From Bactrocera neohumeralis (Eukaryota > Arthropoda > Insecta > Diptera > Tephritidae): a stretch of DNA of 64,000 bases. The stretch lies in assembly GCF_024586455.1 (NCBI RefSeq), contig NW_026089623.1, positions 15,318,236 to 15,382,235 of the forward strand. Reading direction: 5' to 3'. How positions within the stretch are numbered: position 1 is the stretch's first letter; each line of letters starts with the position of its first letter. A program made the translations under genes and the position numbers. Below are positions 33,540-45,399 of the stretch, in pieces. Under the pieces are notes generated by a model, which did no database searches, had not been told where the DNA came from, and saw nothing but the letters and a program-made list of their open reading frames with translations.

Positions 33540-34210
33540 TTTTTTATATTTTCAAAGTTTAACTATTCAAGAATATGTGTACAAGAGGATTTTTCAAAAT
33601 TCAAATTATTTTCGGAGATATAGGCATTTTTCTGAACCGGCATCCAAACTGGTTCGGCCGGAACTAATCGAACAAAAGACTTTACGCGAAACTTTAAACG
33701 CGTTTTTCTCAAAACTGACTTTTTCGGAACGATACCCACGATTTCTCAGGTTCTACTGGACTGATTTACTTGAAATTTTTATAGAGTCTTCTTTATAGGC
33801 TTGTCTATGGTTGGAATTAGCCCCATCCCCAAATTTTTATTTTTATAGTTTTTAAAAAATTCGAAATATTCAGAAAAAGTGATCCAAAAAACTTTTTTTT
33901 TCAGCTATTTTGTGAAAAACATTTTGCGACATTATTCTAGATTAACGATCTTTTTTTTTTTTGGTTTCAGATTACTAGGAGGGTTGAAATCATAGGTATG
34001 GTCACGTGAAAATTTTTAGAGAACCCTCAATTCGTCAGCTCACAATTTTTAAATTTTTTTTACTTTTTTTAGTTTTTAATTTTTTTCGTACTCTTCTAAA
34101 ATTAACAAATAACTAAAAAAATGGATAGTAAAAATATGAATTGCCTTTTTTCACGACACTTTAAAAACTATATGAAATTCATGCTTCTAGACCAGAATAC
34201 TCCCTTAATT
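33540..34210. repeat. Old dispersed repeat related to 46380-46990
   Basis: Matching landmarks occur in the same order in both regions: TTTAAACGCGTTTTTCTC, TGATTTACTTGAAAT, a TTTTTTTTTCAGAT tract, and GCTTCTAGACCAGAAT versus GCTTCTGGATTAGAAT. Divergence is high and there is no coding content. Confidence 0.5.
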
Positions 34211-36814
34211 TAATAAATTTTAAGTGAAAAATGTGTGTAAAGTGTGTTAAATGTAGTGAAATAGCTTGCTGAAATGTTGGATTTTGGAATTTATGAACTT
34301 TAAAGTTGAATATTTCGTAAACTAAGCGTTTGCGGTATCTATGTATAACTATGTATGTATATTTTTTAATCGGGTTCCTCTTTTCAACGGTACCTTCAGA
34401 TCGCGGCACCAAAGAAATCGGGATTTTGACAAAGTTCATTCATTATTGTTTTTTTGTTATGGTTGCTTACTTATTTATGAGCTGTAAGACATTATGTAAA
34501 TTTACTATTATAACATAAAGAGTTGAACTCCAGTGAGAACTGTTATTATATTCTATATTTTAAATTGTTTCTATAATTAAGATTTTATTTGCAATATACA
34601 CAAATCGTAATCTCTAAACGATAAATTTAGAAAATGATTTTTTATTGGTATTGCTTTCAACTAATAGGGCTATTGCCAAATATTGTTATGTATCAGGCAT
34701 TCTTTCAACATAAGTTGTGCATTGTTATTCGAATTTCATTATTAAGGTATAGATTAAATATTTATTTCTTTATGAATTTGGTCATTAGCCACAGACCTAG
34801 ATGTGGAGACATGGAACGGGAAACTACAGATCCTGATTTTTAAAAATATGGCATACAGATTGTGAAATTAATCTTTCAAAACTGAAGTTGCGTTATAATT
34901 TCTAAATTAAATGAAAAATGTTACATTGTTTGTTTTATCTTTTTTTTTACATTCTGTGAGAGTTTTTTCAATCTTAATAATTTACTTTTAACTTAATAAT
35001 AATTAAAAAAACTGAATAATAAATTATATTTTTAAACAATTTTTACATGAAGTTTATTGATTAAGCTTTTATGTTTATTTGCAGCCACAAACTGTAAGCT
35101 CACGAAACACTATACCAAATATATGAATACCATTTCATAGGAAACAGCACAGTGATGCCGCTAAAAATTATAATATGAAGTATTCGCGAGATTTCGAACA
35201 CTGGAGGACGAAACAACAAAATTTAAATGTATAAGAGAAAATGTGTTGCAATTAAAGTTATATCATAAGTAAGAAAAAATAATATCCATTATTACCCATT
35301 ATACATTGAGAATTCAAAACTAATATGTGACGAATCATATACATACACATCTAATAAAATAAATTAATAAAACGGAAGTTAAATAAATGATTAATAATTT
35401 TATATTATAATGATGGCCGGAATAGGTAATAGAAATAAAATTACTTCAATTTATAAAATGAATCATAAAGTTAAGTTATAATCGGAACTAAATCGGTGTG
35501 TATTACGTATTGAGACCACATTTTTGATGGTAAAAGTATGTGGAATTCAGACAACTGCCTAAGACTATTCAGTTTTTCTTGAATAATGCAGAGCTTTGCA
35601 AAGTTGCAATTTATGGAGATCAATTTAACTGACTTGTTTAAATTTGTAAAAAACCATGTTATATCTTCGAAAATCTGGCATTGCCATCAGTAACCAATTT
35701 TTTGTTGCATTGAATTCGAAGTGACATATGTATCTAGGACTACAAGGGTAGAAAACTTTTTAGCCTGAGGATTCGTCACAAAAGATAAATTTCTATCCTT
35801 CTCACAGAATACTAAGCCTAACTAAAATACGTTCAAAAATTTATTGCATTTAATTCAATGGTTTACAAGTTACAAGTTATCTCAAGGTGACGATACCTCT
35901 GTTTTGGTTTGATATGGGAAAAAACTGTATTTATTATGATTCCTGGTAAGGAAAACTCCATTGAGGAGAAACAATAGCTTGATAAAAGTTACTGCTAGTC
36001 AAAATAACATAGTTATTCAAAAGGTTGTTCGCTGGAAAAATATTTTCAACAAATCAAGTCAAGTTAGAAACGAACAATTGAAGAATAAAGTAATTTTTAG
36101 ACCAATAACCATGTATTACTTGACAAGCAAGTAATAAACGTGTGACCCAGAAAAAAAACTAACGAAATGAAAAAGGTTTTCTTATTAATTAATTATTAAA
36201 TTACAGTTTACTCTCTGTATAGAACAGAAAATCAGAAACAGGCATCAGAAATGAACCTGATTTATAATCAATTTTGCATATAACTCTAAATATAAGGGCT
36301 AAGATATAAGAAAATTTCAGATAAAATTAAATGAGGGAGCAAATCCCTCATTATGTATGTAATACATATACATACTTGAATTTAAAGTATCAAGAACACA
36401 ATATAAAGGGTTTTCCAATAAGAGCGACATGATTTCTTTAGACAAAAAACACATATTAAAGTTAAGGAAATTCAAATTTTGCAACAGTCGCAGAAAGTAA
36501 ATAGTCTACCTTGGATGACTGTATAATATACATACACGTCAAGTTATTTGATTTGAATACTATAAACCTGGACATGCATCAGATGGTGTGCCTTGCTTGT
36601 GGGGGATTCATTTTTTCGGGTGAGTCCATGTAAAATAGCGTGGTACTTCTAAATAGAGGAGTGTTTGTGCAAATACACCAAAAGTGTCCGCACGACTTTT
36701 TGGTGAATTCCCATATTTCGTATCCCGACCAACCGATTTTGGCAAAATGTAGTACGTGGCATTCTTTTTACATTATTATGACACATTGTGGAAATGACAT
36801 TATTTTTACATTTT
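34211..36814. other. No gene seen
   Basis: About 2.6 kb of AT-rich DNA with no convincing coding region. A ~45-bp stretch near 36657 (GAGGAGTGTTTGTGCAAA) recurs near 44563. Confidence 0.4.
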
Positions 36815-37219
36815 TATGACACATTGTAGAAATGTACGAAATCGGATAACAACCACGCCTACTTCGCATAAAGCACAATTTTAATTCCACTTAACTTGTT
36901 CAGTTTCCAATACACAAATCAAGAAGCAATTAATATAACTGAATAAAACTTTACACGAATAATGTGTTTAGTGTGTAGCACCTTAAGTCCAAAAATTGTT
37001 TAAATCCAATACCGACCGTTCAACCCCTAGGAACCAATACCTTTTGATCGAAAATGCCGGTCAATGGGTGATATACTATATAATTGAAAAAAGGGAAAAA
37101 ACTTCTCTTATAATGGTATGTATGTCTTTATGTTTTTAAAATGTATTTAAAAATGTAAGAATCAGACTAATACTTCCCTTAGTACCGCGTATATCGAGCG
37201 TGTTTTACTCATACAGTGT
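36815..37219 (-). mobile_element. DINE-like repeat fragment (left part, split by LINE)
   Basis: This is the inverted counterpart of about 51955-52345 (CGAAATCGGATAACAACCACGCC, ATCAAGAAGCAATT, CCAATACCGACCGT). It runs into the target duplication of the I-type LINE at 37220 and continues after that element at 42717. Confidence 0.65.
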
Positions 37220-37592
37220 ATCTTTGTGATTTATTTATTTACTTTTATTTATAATAATTCATATAACAAAAAGAGTTTTATTATATAAATACATAAACGC
37301 AGCACTGGCTACGAGGCCTTCAGCCGTCTTGTAATTATAACTAGGTGAAAAATTCTAATTGCTAAGGGTTAGTAAAGATGTAAGTTGCTTAAATATATTT
37401 TAACAAATCGTTGGTTTTTAAGAATCTATATACAATCATCACGTTTTTTTCTGAAGGTTCACTTAGTAGTTTCATGAGATCAATGTTGCCAGAGTTGTGG
37501 GCTGTTGGGTGAGGCATCGGACAGAGTGTGAGTAAGTGATGGGCTTTTACCCGATAGCAAGTGGGCGTGTGTTATGATAGTGTGTCCAATCC

Positions 37593-40500
37593 TTAATCGA
37601 GTGTATGCCTTCTGGCTGGGTTTATGACCGCGTAGTGATGTTTAAATGTTTTCCATTCGCTTGCGTTTTTTTGATGCCTTTTGTGCTTAATAAGGTTAAG
37701 AATGTCTTGCTTGGATGAGACGTAGTATGTTAAGGCAGGAGTCCTGGCTACATTTTTCGCAGCGAGGTCTGCAAAGTGGTGGCCTGTAATACCAGCATGG
37801 CCAGGGATCCACATTACTTGGATTTTCTGAGGGGCACCAATGACCGCGTCCCTGATAACTTCTATTATGGGATTGCGATTGGAAGGAGACGTTATTGCAG
37901 ACATAGACGATTTGCTGTCTGTACAGATGAGGAACTTTCCTTTAGTCTTTTTTGCGTAATTAACTGCATGAAGGATAGCAGATCCTTCAGCGGTAAATAC
38001 AGAGCTCGTTGAGGGAAGAAGCCAATTGCAAATAATTTCTCCTGTGGCAGTGACAACTGCTAACGAAGTGGAATCGATGGACTTGGAGCCATCCGTAAAC
38101 AATAACTTCCAGCCATTATTTGTGTAATTAGATTCCAGTTCAGCAAAGGTTTGTTGAAAGACTTCGTTTGGTATGTTTTGCTTGGACAAAAACATAAGCT
38201 TATTCTGTAGTATTTTATCATTGATCAGATAGGGAGGATGTCGAGTGGTGAATTTGCGTGTTGCGTTACGTAAAATATTATTATCTGCAGCGAAACTTAA
38301 GCATCTCGAAATAGCCGATTGTATTCTTAGAATTTTTCTTTTTTTCGTGGCATGCGTGATAGATGTATTTAGTAATGGGTTGGTGTTCTCAGCCGTTTTG
38401 CGCAAGAATTTGAAGCGAAGAATCTATAATTTTATTTTGAATAGTTGGTAAACCAGATTCAGCCATTATCGTTTTTATTGGCGAGGTTGGAAAGGCCCGG
38501 AGACTTCGCCGTATTGCGCAATGGTAAGGTGCATTTAAAAGGTTGATACTGCTTTTGGAGCAATTGCCATAGATGGGGAGCTCATAATCTATTTTTGAAG
38601 TTAGCAAAGCTCTGACAACATTGACTAGTGTGTTCGGATGAATAAATGAATGCTTAGACGAGAGATATTTAACAATATTTAATCGTGACATTAACGAGTT
38701 TCTGACATATTTACAGTGAGCATTATAATTATAATTAGAGTCAAAAATTAATCCTAGTATATCCTACCGTTGCAATTTTGCTTCCTACATACATGAAGGA
38801 TATGTGTTTTGTCTAAGGAAAGTGAAGCACCAGACTCCAGTGACCAAGTCTCAATTCTGGCGAGTATATTAGTAAATAAGGATTGAGCTAAATTAACGTC
38901 AGAGACTTTTGTGTAGATTAGGACATCGTCAGCATAGATCTGGTGCTCAACTCCTATGCAATTTTTTATCATCCTACTAATATCATCGAAAGCAATGATA
39001 AAAAGGAGGGCTGAAAGAGGTGAGCCTTGCGGCGTACCATTAGAAAGCGGAAGTGTTGAAGAAAGAAAACCATTTACGTTGACTTTGAGTTTTCTGTTTG
39101 TGAGAAAGTTAGTAATAAAACGTATCATATTCTGGCCTATTTTCCATTTTCTAAGTTGTCGAATAATAATATGGGCTCCAATTTTGTCGAAAGCTCTGTG
39201 AAAGTCCAGAGAAAGTACGGACACGTGGTTTTTGCTGGACAAAGCGTTAGTAATGAAGTAGTCTAGTTGGATTAAAGCATCTAACGTGCCTTGACTTTTT
39301 TTGTAGGCGACTTGATTCGGTGATATGAACTTGTTTCGCTGAGCATACCACATCAAGCGGTTAGCCACGATCTTTTCTAAAATTTTGCCCATACATGGAA
39401 GGAGGGAAATCGGCCTATAGTTAGCAAGTTCATCGGAGGATTTGTGTGGTTTAAGTATTGGTATAACACAGGACGTTTTCCAAAATTGGGGGTAGACACC
39501 AGTATTGAAAATTTTGTTATAAAGCTTTACCAAACGGAGCTTGAGACTTTTTGGCATATGTCTGATAATTGGATAAGAAATTTTATCTTGCCCCGGGGAC
39601 TTACCCTTAACGGTAGATGCAACGAACTCGAATTCAGACAGTGAAATGCTGGTTTCTATTTGTTTAGCAGAAAAAGAAAGAGGGGAGACAGAGTAGGAAG
39701 TGTCGGACAGTGTGGTGGTTTTAGAGGTTTGAAACTGTGTGCTGAATGAAATATCTGAGCTTGTTTCAGAATAGTGGTTTGCAAATAACTCGGAAATATC
39801 GGATGAATTGGTTACCAAACCTGTCGGTCCCTTTACGCATTGAATGGTTAGATTTCTAGGCACTCCAGAAAGTTTTTTTTAAAGCGTTCCATATTAACTT
39901 AGGACTAGACGAAGGATTTATTTTGCTTGTGAAATCCTGAAAACATTTACGCTTGGCCTGTTTCGCGGAACGACGGAAAAGACGGTGCTTTCCTGAAAGA
40001 TATTAAGTTGACTAGTGATCGAGCGCGTTTGTATTCATACCAAGTTGTCTGTTTTTTTGCCCGCAATTCAGCGATTTCTTTATTCCACCAAGGAACACTC
40101 TTTGAACTTGCTGTTGGCTTTGTATGAGGAATGCTAACATTCGCTGCTGAACGGATAATTTTTGTTAACCTCGCACTTTCTTGGTTAGGGTTGTCAGATA
40201 TTGGGGTATTATTGCCATTTATCTCGCAATGTGTCTGAAACTTCTGCCAATCAGCGTAATCAGTTTTAAATACCTTATTTATTTTGTGGTTTTTAGTTGT
40301 TGATCCTAGGTGCAATTTTAGTACAATGGGGAAGTGATCGCTTCCATGCAGGTGATCGAGTATACTCCATTCGCACTCTGTGGCAAGTGTGTCGGTGCAC
40401 ATTGTAAGATCTACATGGGAAAAAGTGGAGTGAGTGGAAAAGTGTGTCGCGGATCCGTTATTCAAACATATTAAGTTAGAGGAAAGCAAAGCGTCTTCAA

Positions 40501-40956
40501 TGCATTTGCCCCTCTTGTTGGCTATTGGAGACCCCATAGTGGACTCCATGCATTAAAATCACCAGCGAAAATTAAAGGAGGAGAAGCTTGGTTGATTAAT
40601 TGCAGGATGTCTGTACTGGTAAAATGTTCATCTGGTGCAATATAGGTGCAGATAATGGTGATTTTTTTAACTAAGATAATTTCGATCGACATAGCCAGCA
40701 AGTTGGATTGAATGGCATTAATTTTGTGTGGAGTATCTCTTCTTATGAGAATCGCAATACCTCTTTTACCTGTGCTAATATGTGGAAGATTGTGAAACAT
40801 GCCAATGTACTGCTTAGGAGTAAAAGCCGACAAGTTGAAAGAGATGTGAGTTTCATTTAAGAGTATAATAGCTGGGGCATGATCTTGTATTAATAATTGA
40901 AGCTCATTGTAATTATTAGTGTAGCCGTTTAAATTCTATTGCAATAATGGAATCAT
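37593..40956 (-). pseudogene. I-type LINE ORF2 (endonuclease, RT, RNase H)
   Basis: It reads right to left from an ATG at 40956 (MIPLLQ). An in-frame TAG at 40938-40936 replaces what is normally Trp. The endonuclease part (ILLNETHIS, GIAILIRRD, PLIFAGDFNAWSPLWG) is followed by a frameshift near 40540 and a second near 39900. The RT (38754-39863) retains LSLDFHRAFDKI, GTPQGSPLS and QIYADDVLIY. RNase H (37593-38405) retains LLFTDGSKS, EGSAILHAV, LICTDSKSS and WIPGHAGITGHHFADL. A further frame change lies near 38700. The coding content is well conserved, but the ORF is interrupted at least four times. Confidence 0.85.
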
Positions 40957-41225
40957 AAGATCTATGTAGGAAAAAAAGAAAAAGGGAAACAGAAGAGAGC
41001 TAGAATATCAACTCGTATGAGCAGTGAGTTGAAGCTGAGTGTCACCAATTGAGTACTAGTTCAAAAGAGAGTAAAAGCTAAGCGTATTTATTCAGAGTCA
41101 ATTTCTATTTGTTCAGTAGAGTATTGATTATCGTTGGAATTGCTTGTTGTTGGAAAGAGATTTTCGTGATTAGGTGGATTAGACTGCACGGTAGTGTTGG
41201 TAGTAGTGTTGTTGAAGTCAGTATA

Positions 41226-42529
41226 TTAATTAAGCGAGTTTAAGGAGTTGTTTAAGTTAGAAATGAGAGAGGCTGTTGTTGGACTGAAAAGTTTGGGATT
41301 TAAGAAAGAGGCTTGTTGGGTACAGTTGTCGCTGATATTTTTAGCTGAATGTGAGACGTTGTTGTAGTCTGAACTGATCGATGCAGGCTTGTTGATGGAA
41401 ATATGTTTGTTGTTGGCGTTTGATGAGTGATTTTTTCTAGTTAAAGAGTTTATTGATGAGTTGGGTGCAGAGGTGACCTCTGCGTTTTGTTTTGATGTAC
41501 TAGGCAAGTCATTGTTGGCAATTCTATGAGTATTTTTAGATTTTGTGGAATTGTTGATGGCTGAAATTTTTGTTGGTGTGGTGGATACAGAGGATACCTC
41601 TTTTGTAGGTTGAAGCACATGTGCAAAGCTAGCAGTGAGGGAAGGGACGGAAGTGTTTTCTCTATACTTTTTAAGGGCTTCGTGCATACTGCACTTTTCT
41701 AGTGGCTTTATTTTTAAAATTTCTTTGGTTTGCATATACTTTGGACACGTATAGTCAGAAGAACGATGCTCGCCAGAACAATTCGCACACATAACTCGGA
41801 TGCAGTCATTATCGTGTGGAGAAGGGAAATTGCAAATTTCGCATGTTGGGGAACCTATACAATGTTTTTGCGTATGACCCAATTTTTGGCATGACCTGCA
41901 GCGCATTGGTTTAGGCACGTACGGTCGCACAGAGGTCATCCTCCATGCGATGTTTATTTTGTTTGGAAGGGAATAACTGTTGAATGATATTAGCATAACA
42001 CCAGTAGGCTTTATAACACCTTCAACTTTGCGAGTGAACTTATAAACCGCGGAAACTTCGTAAGAACTCAGTCCTTCTATTATTTCGCTTTCAGGCACAT
42101 CGTTTAAAAACGGTTCATAAATGGTGCCTTTGTTACAATTAAGATGTTGATGATAGCTAGCGCTAACAGCGCCAATGTGAAAAAACATTTCGTTTTTATA
42201 AACTTTTCTGCTACTTGCTTATTTTTCACTAGCAGTAATAGGCTGCCGTCGCGTAATTCACGAATTTTGTTTATATCTTTGCTCACGGTAAGTAAGGCAT
42301 TGTAAACATGAAAACAAGAAACCTTCGAAAGGGGTGTAGAATTCTCGTCGGATTTAATCACAATATACTTTGGGTCATCACTTTTTATTGGCGGTAAGTC
42401 AGGAAAAGCATCTTGCAGTTTTTGATACGATTTTTTACGTTTTGGTTGGGGACCTTGGGCCAGCGCAGCAAACCTGTTGTCCCCGAACTGGAAGCCCGCC
42501 AGGGGCATAGTGGAAAAATTATAATACAC
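41226..42529 (-). pseudogene. I-type LINE ORF1 (gag-like, zinc knuckles)
   Basis: The gene reads right to left. Segment 42104-42529 gives the N-terminus, including FPDLPPIKSDDPKY and an RRM-like fold region. A single frameshift near 42180 moves to segment 41226-42188. That holds three Cys-rich motifs (CRSCQKLGHTQKHC, CEICNFPSPHDNDC, CANCSGEHRSSDYTC) followed by a Ser/Asn-rich tail. The combined length is about 430 residues. This RNA-binding protein class packages LINE RNA. It is one base change away from an open frame. Confidence 0.85.
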
Positions 42530-42716
42530 TGATATAAGTATTGGATTATATTTCTCACTTAAAATAAGTATTAATCGCGTTACTTAAGTAAGCAGACCGT
42601 AGTGCAAAAAAAAAAAGAACACCAAAAGAGAGCTATATGAATAGCTATAAACTCAGAGAAAGACGCTAACTCAACTGCTCAGTACGAGGTTTAGTCGGTG
42701 ACTGATCTTTGTGATT

Positions 42717-43009
42717 AAAATAGATACATTTGAGCGAAAACTTGGTCTAGCTTAACTACTATCAGGATTTTCGAACATCCGGCTGACTTTACTTTATATG
42801 ATTGGTTTTACACCTAAAAGTATTTCCCTGGCTTTGATTATTGCAAGTTGCAAGAGTATAAAATGAACCCGAACTTAGCCTTTCCTTACATGTTCAAACT
42901 ATTATAGAGTTGTGAACACTTTTTCCATATACGTTATAATAATAATATTGGATTTATATTTAATAAACACAGATAAGTAAAACTACATGATATTTTTATA
43001 CAATTTATA
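42717..43009 (-). mobile_element. DINE-like repeat fragment (right part)
   Basis: It continues the 36815-37219 fragment after the LINE. It matches 32240-32555 almost base for base and is interrupted at 43010 by a mariner-family element. Confidence 0.7.
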
Positions 43010-43607
43010 TCGGGTGATTTTTTAAGAGCTTGATAACTTTTTTAAAAAAAAAACGCATAAAATTTGCAAAATCTCATCGGTTCTTTATTTGAAACGTTAG
43101 ATTGGTTCATGACATTTACTTTTTGAAGATAATTTCATTTAAATGTTGACTCATGTGGTTTCAACAAGATGGCGCTACATGCCACACAGCTCGCGATTCT
43201 ATGGCCATTTTGAGGGAAAACTTCGGAGAACAATTCATCTCAAGAAATGGACCCGTAAGTTGGCCACCAAGATCATGCGATTTAACGCCTTTAGACTATT
43301 TTTTGTGGGGCTACGTCAAGTCTAAAGTCTACAGAAATAAGCCAGCAACTATTCCAGCTTTGGAAGACAACATTTCCGAAGAAATTCGGGCTATTCCGGC
43401 CGAAATGCTCGAAAAAGTTGCCCAAAATTGGACTTTCCGAATGGACCACCTAAGACGCAGCCGCGGTCAACATTTAAATGAAATTATCTTCAAAAAGTAA
43501 ATGTCATGAACCAATCTAACGTTTCAAATAAAGAACCGATGAGATTTTGCAAATTTTATGCGTTTTTTTTTAAAAAAAAGTTATCAAGCTCTTAAAAAAT
43601 CACCCGA
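43010..43607 (+). mobile_element. Deleted mariner-family element with long TIRs
   Basis: The inverted repeats (TCGGGTGATTTTTTAAGAGC and inverse) run for about 140 bp, flanked by TA at 43008-43009 and 43608-43609. The same locus without insert is at about 32555 (TTTATATCAATG). The centre encodes the C-terminal third of the transposase (43153-43500): WFQQDGATCHTARDSM, PPRSCDLTPLDYFLWGYVKS and LEKVAQNWTFRMDHLRRSRG, in one open frame. At 598 bp it has lost the N-terminal half. Confidence 0.9.
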
Positions 43608-43669
43608 TATCAATGTAATATTACAATTTTCTATTATAATAAAATCATATCACTCGAAAAAATAAATCC

Positions 43670-43912
43670 GGCCGAATTAATACCTGAGATGACTAAAGGA
43701 CCACGCTCTAAACAAATATCCCTGGTCGAGCCAATACCCGGATTGACTGAAGAACTTTCGCATAGTACTCCTTTCTGCATTGGTGGCTTTCGGAGGCGCC
43801 CTAAAAAAATAACGCTGTTCGAGCCAGTATCCAGGGTGACTGAAGTAGTTTCGCGCAGTACACCTTTCAGTCTTGGCGGCCTTCGGCCGCGATCTTAAAA
43901 AAAAACCCTGGT
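43670..43912 (+). repeat. Tandem repeat of ~93-bp units
   Basis: Successive diverged units each begin near GTCGAGCCAATACCC / TTCGAGCCAGTATCC and end in a run of A after GGCG..CG sequence: a partial unit (43670-43724), then 43725-43817 and 43818-43912. The last unit carries the palindromic GGCGGCCTTCGGCCGC. The paralogous locus at 32608-32700 has only one unit. Confidence 0.7.
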
Positions 43913-43928
43913 TTATTATATAGTATTA

Positions 43929-44352
43929 CAGGGTTTGTCCGGAAAGTAATAGGACTGAGTCGATTAAAAACAATTTATTGAACGAATCGTTAAAATTCTT
44001 TAAAAACTTTCAAAATATGCTCCTTCTGAGTCGATGCAGCGCTGCCGACGCGATTTCCAAACATTGTAGGCGTCACAGAAGGCATTCTCCGGAATAGCCT
44101 TGAAAGCCGAGGTGCATGCTGCTTGGATACCCTCTATGGCGTGTGCCATTCGGAAGATTGCCCCTTTGTCTCGGTATCATACGCAAAGGTCCATGACTCG
44201 TGATCTGTGATTACGTTATTCAAAAATTGAGGGTGACACATGTTCAAATTATCTTGGCACACTTCCACTCACCTCAATTTTTGGTCGTCAATAAGAACAT
44301 TTGGGACAATTTTCGAGCACACCTTGCGCATGTTGAAGTGATTCGTCACAAC
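43929..44352 (-). mobile_element. Deleted mariner (CAGGGTTTGTCCGG type), copy 2
   Basis: It is nearly identical to 32742-33170 and shares the preceding 14 bases, so it was duplicated with its flank rather than inserted independently. It ends abruptly at about 44352, where another repeat begins. It carries only the transposase C-terminal and central pieces. Confidence 0.75.
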
Positions 44353-44363
44353 AATAATAAGAA

Positions 44364-44540
44364 ATATTTGGTACTATACTTTGTAGCTTCAACCAAGTTA
44401 AAGTATCTGCTCATTAAATACTTTATAAATTCTATTTGGTTCCTTGTAGCTGACAATAATCTTGCTGAGTGGTTTGGTTCGACTTTTGGCCATTGATTTT
44501 CAGATAATTGAAGCCATTTTGGACCACACCGCCAGATGTC
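44364..44540. repeat. Dispersed repeat shared with 29340-29515
   Basis: Same family as the earlier copy (AAATATTTGGTACTATAC ... TTTTGGACCACACCGCC), in the same orientation. Confidence 0.7.
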
Positions 44541-45399
44541 TATAAAAATAAAATATAATAAAAAGAGGAGTGTTTGTGCAAAGACACCAAAAGTATCCGC
44601 ACGATTATACAATTCAAACAAATCGGTGAGTGTAGTTTTTGGTTGTCGCGCGCCGTTTGCGTGATGCACAAACAAATAATGTTAAATACACTATGAGAAT
44701 AAAATTACATAATAATAAATAAATTACACATAATTTTATTGAAATAAATTTAGTGACTGCTTCGATATATATACAAATAAAACAAAACCAAAATTGGATG
44801 AAAACTTTATTGAGATTGAGAAAAAGGAAGCTGGTTTCGTTTTCATCCAGGAGCGACTTGGCGGAAAACATGATTGATTGGTCATTTGAGGATGATTTCA
44901 ATATAATTCTCGTAGACACGAAGCAAACAAGGTATAAATATTAATGTGACAAATATGGTTGTAATTCTTTTGCAACATTTTTAAATAAAATGGTTTGTCA
45001 ACAACTGAAAATATTACCCCACTTTGAATCCTTGCAAATTGTGAGAGTATGAAATATTCGATTACACCCAAACTCAGCTCTTTCTTATTTGTTTTATAGT
45101 TTTTCTGTTCCATATTAAGAAAATTTACATTGAATTAGATGATTTTGTACATTTGTACATAGCTCAATGGAAGTTGTATGTATGTACAAGTATATATTTC
45201 TTTTTTTAATTTAAGGGGTTAGGCCAGTCTAATATTTTAAAACACGAAGTTTTTGGTTTAAAATATATTTTAAATGTTTAGGCTGATATAAGAGTGGATG
45301 CGGAAAGCGATGCTATAAGATGACACTATTTCTTGCTATTATTCGTTACACATGTTTTCTTGTGTAAATCGCTCAAAGTTACACAGTACAACAGCTAAT
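44541..45399. other. No gene seen; short DINE-like fragment
   Basis: About 44985-45092 is the inverted end of a DINE-like repeat (GAGAGTATGAAAT...CAGCTCTTTCTTA). From 45219 another repeat-like sequence begins (AAGGGGTTAGGCCAGTCTAA). Nothing coding was recognised. Confidence 0.45.

Larger units (their letters stand above)
37232..42704 (-). mobile_element. Near full-length I-clade LINE
   Basis: The flanks carry an identical 12-bp duplication, ATCTTTGTGATT, at 37220-37231 and 42705-42716, bounding 5473 bp. The 3' end (left) is a TAAA-type repeat on the minus strand, as in I elements. It has two genes: ORF1 with three CCHC-type knuckles, and ORF2 with AP endonuclease, reverse transcriptase and RNase H. 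The size and domain set match the I clade. The uninterrupted site is seen at about 32225. Confidence 0.88.

Noticed and set aside
34634..34843. Small membrane-like ORF (MIFYWYCFQLIGLLPN...)
   Set aside because: The hydrophobic composition follows from AT-rich codons; there is no conserved motif, neighbour or start context to support it.
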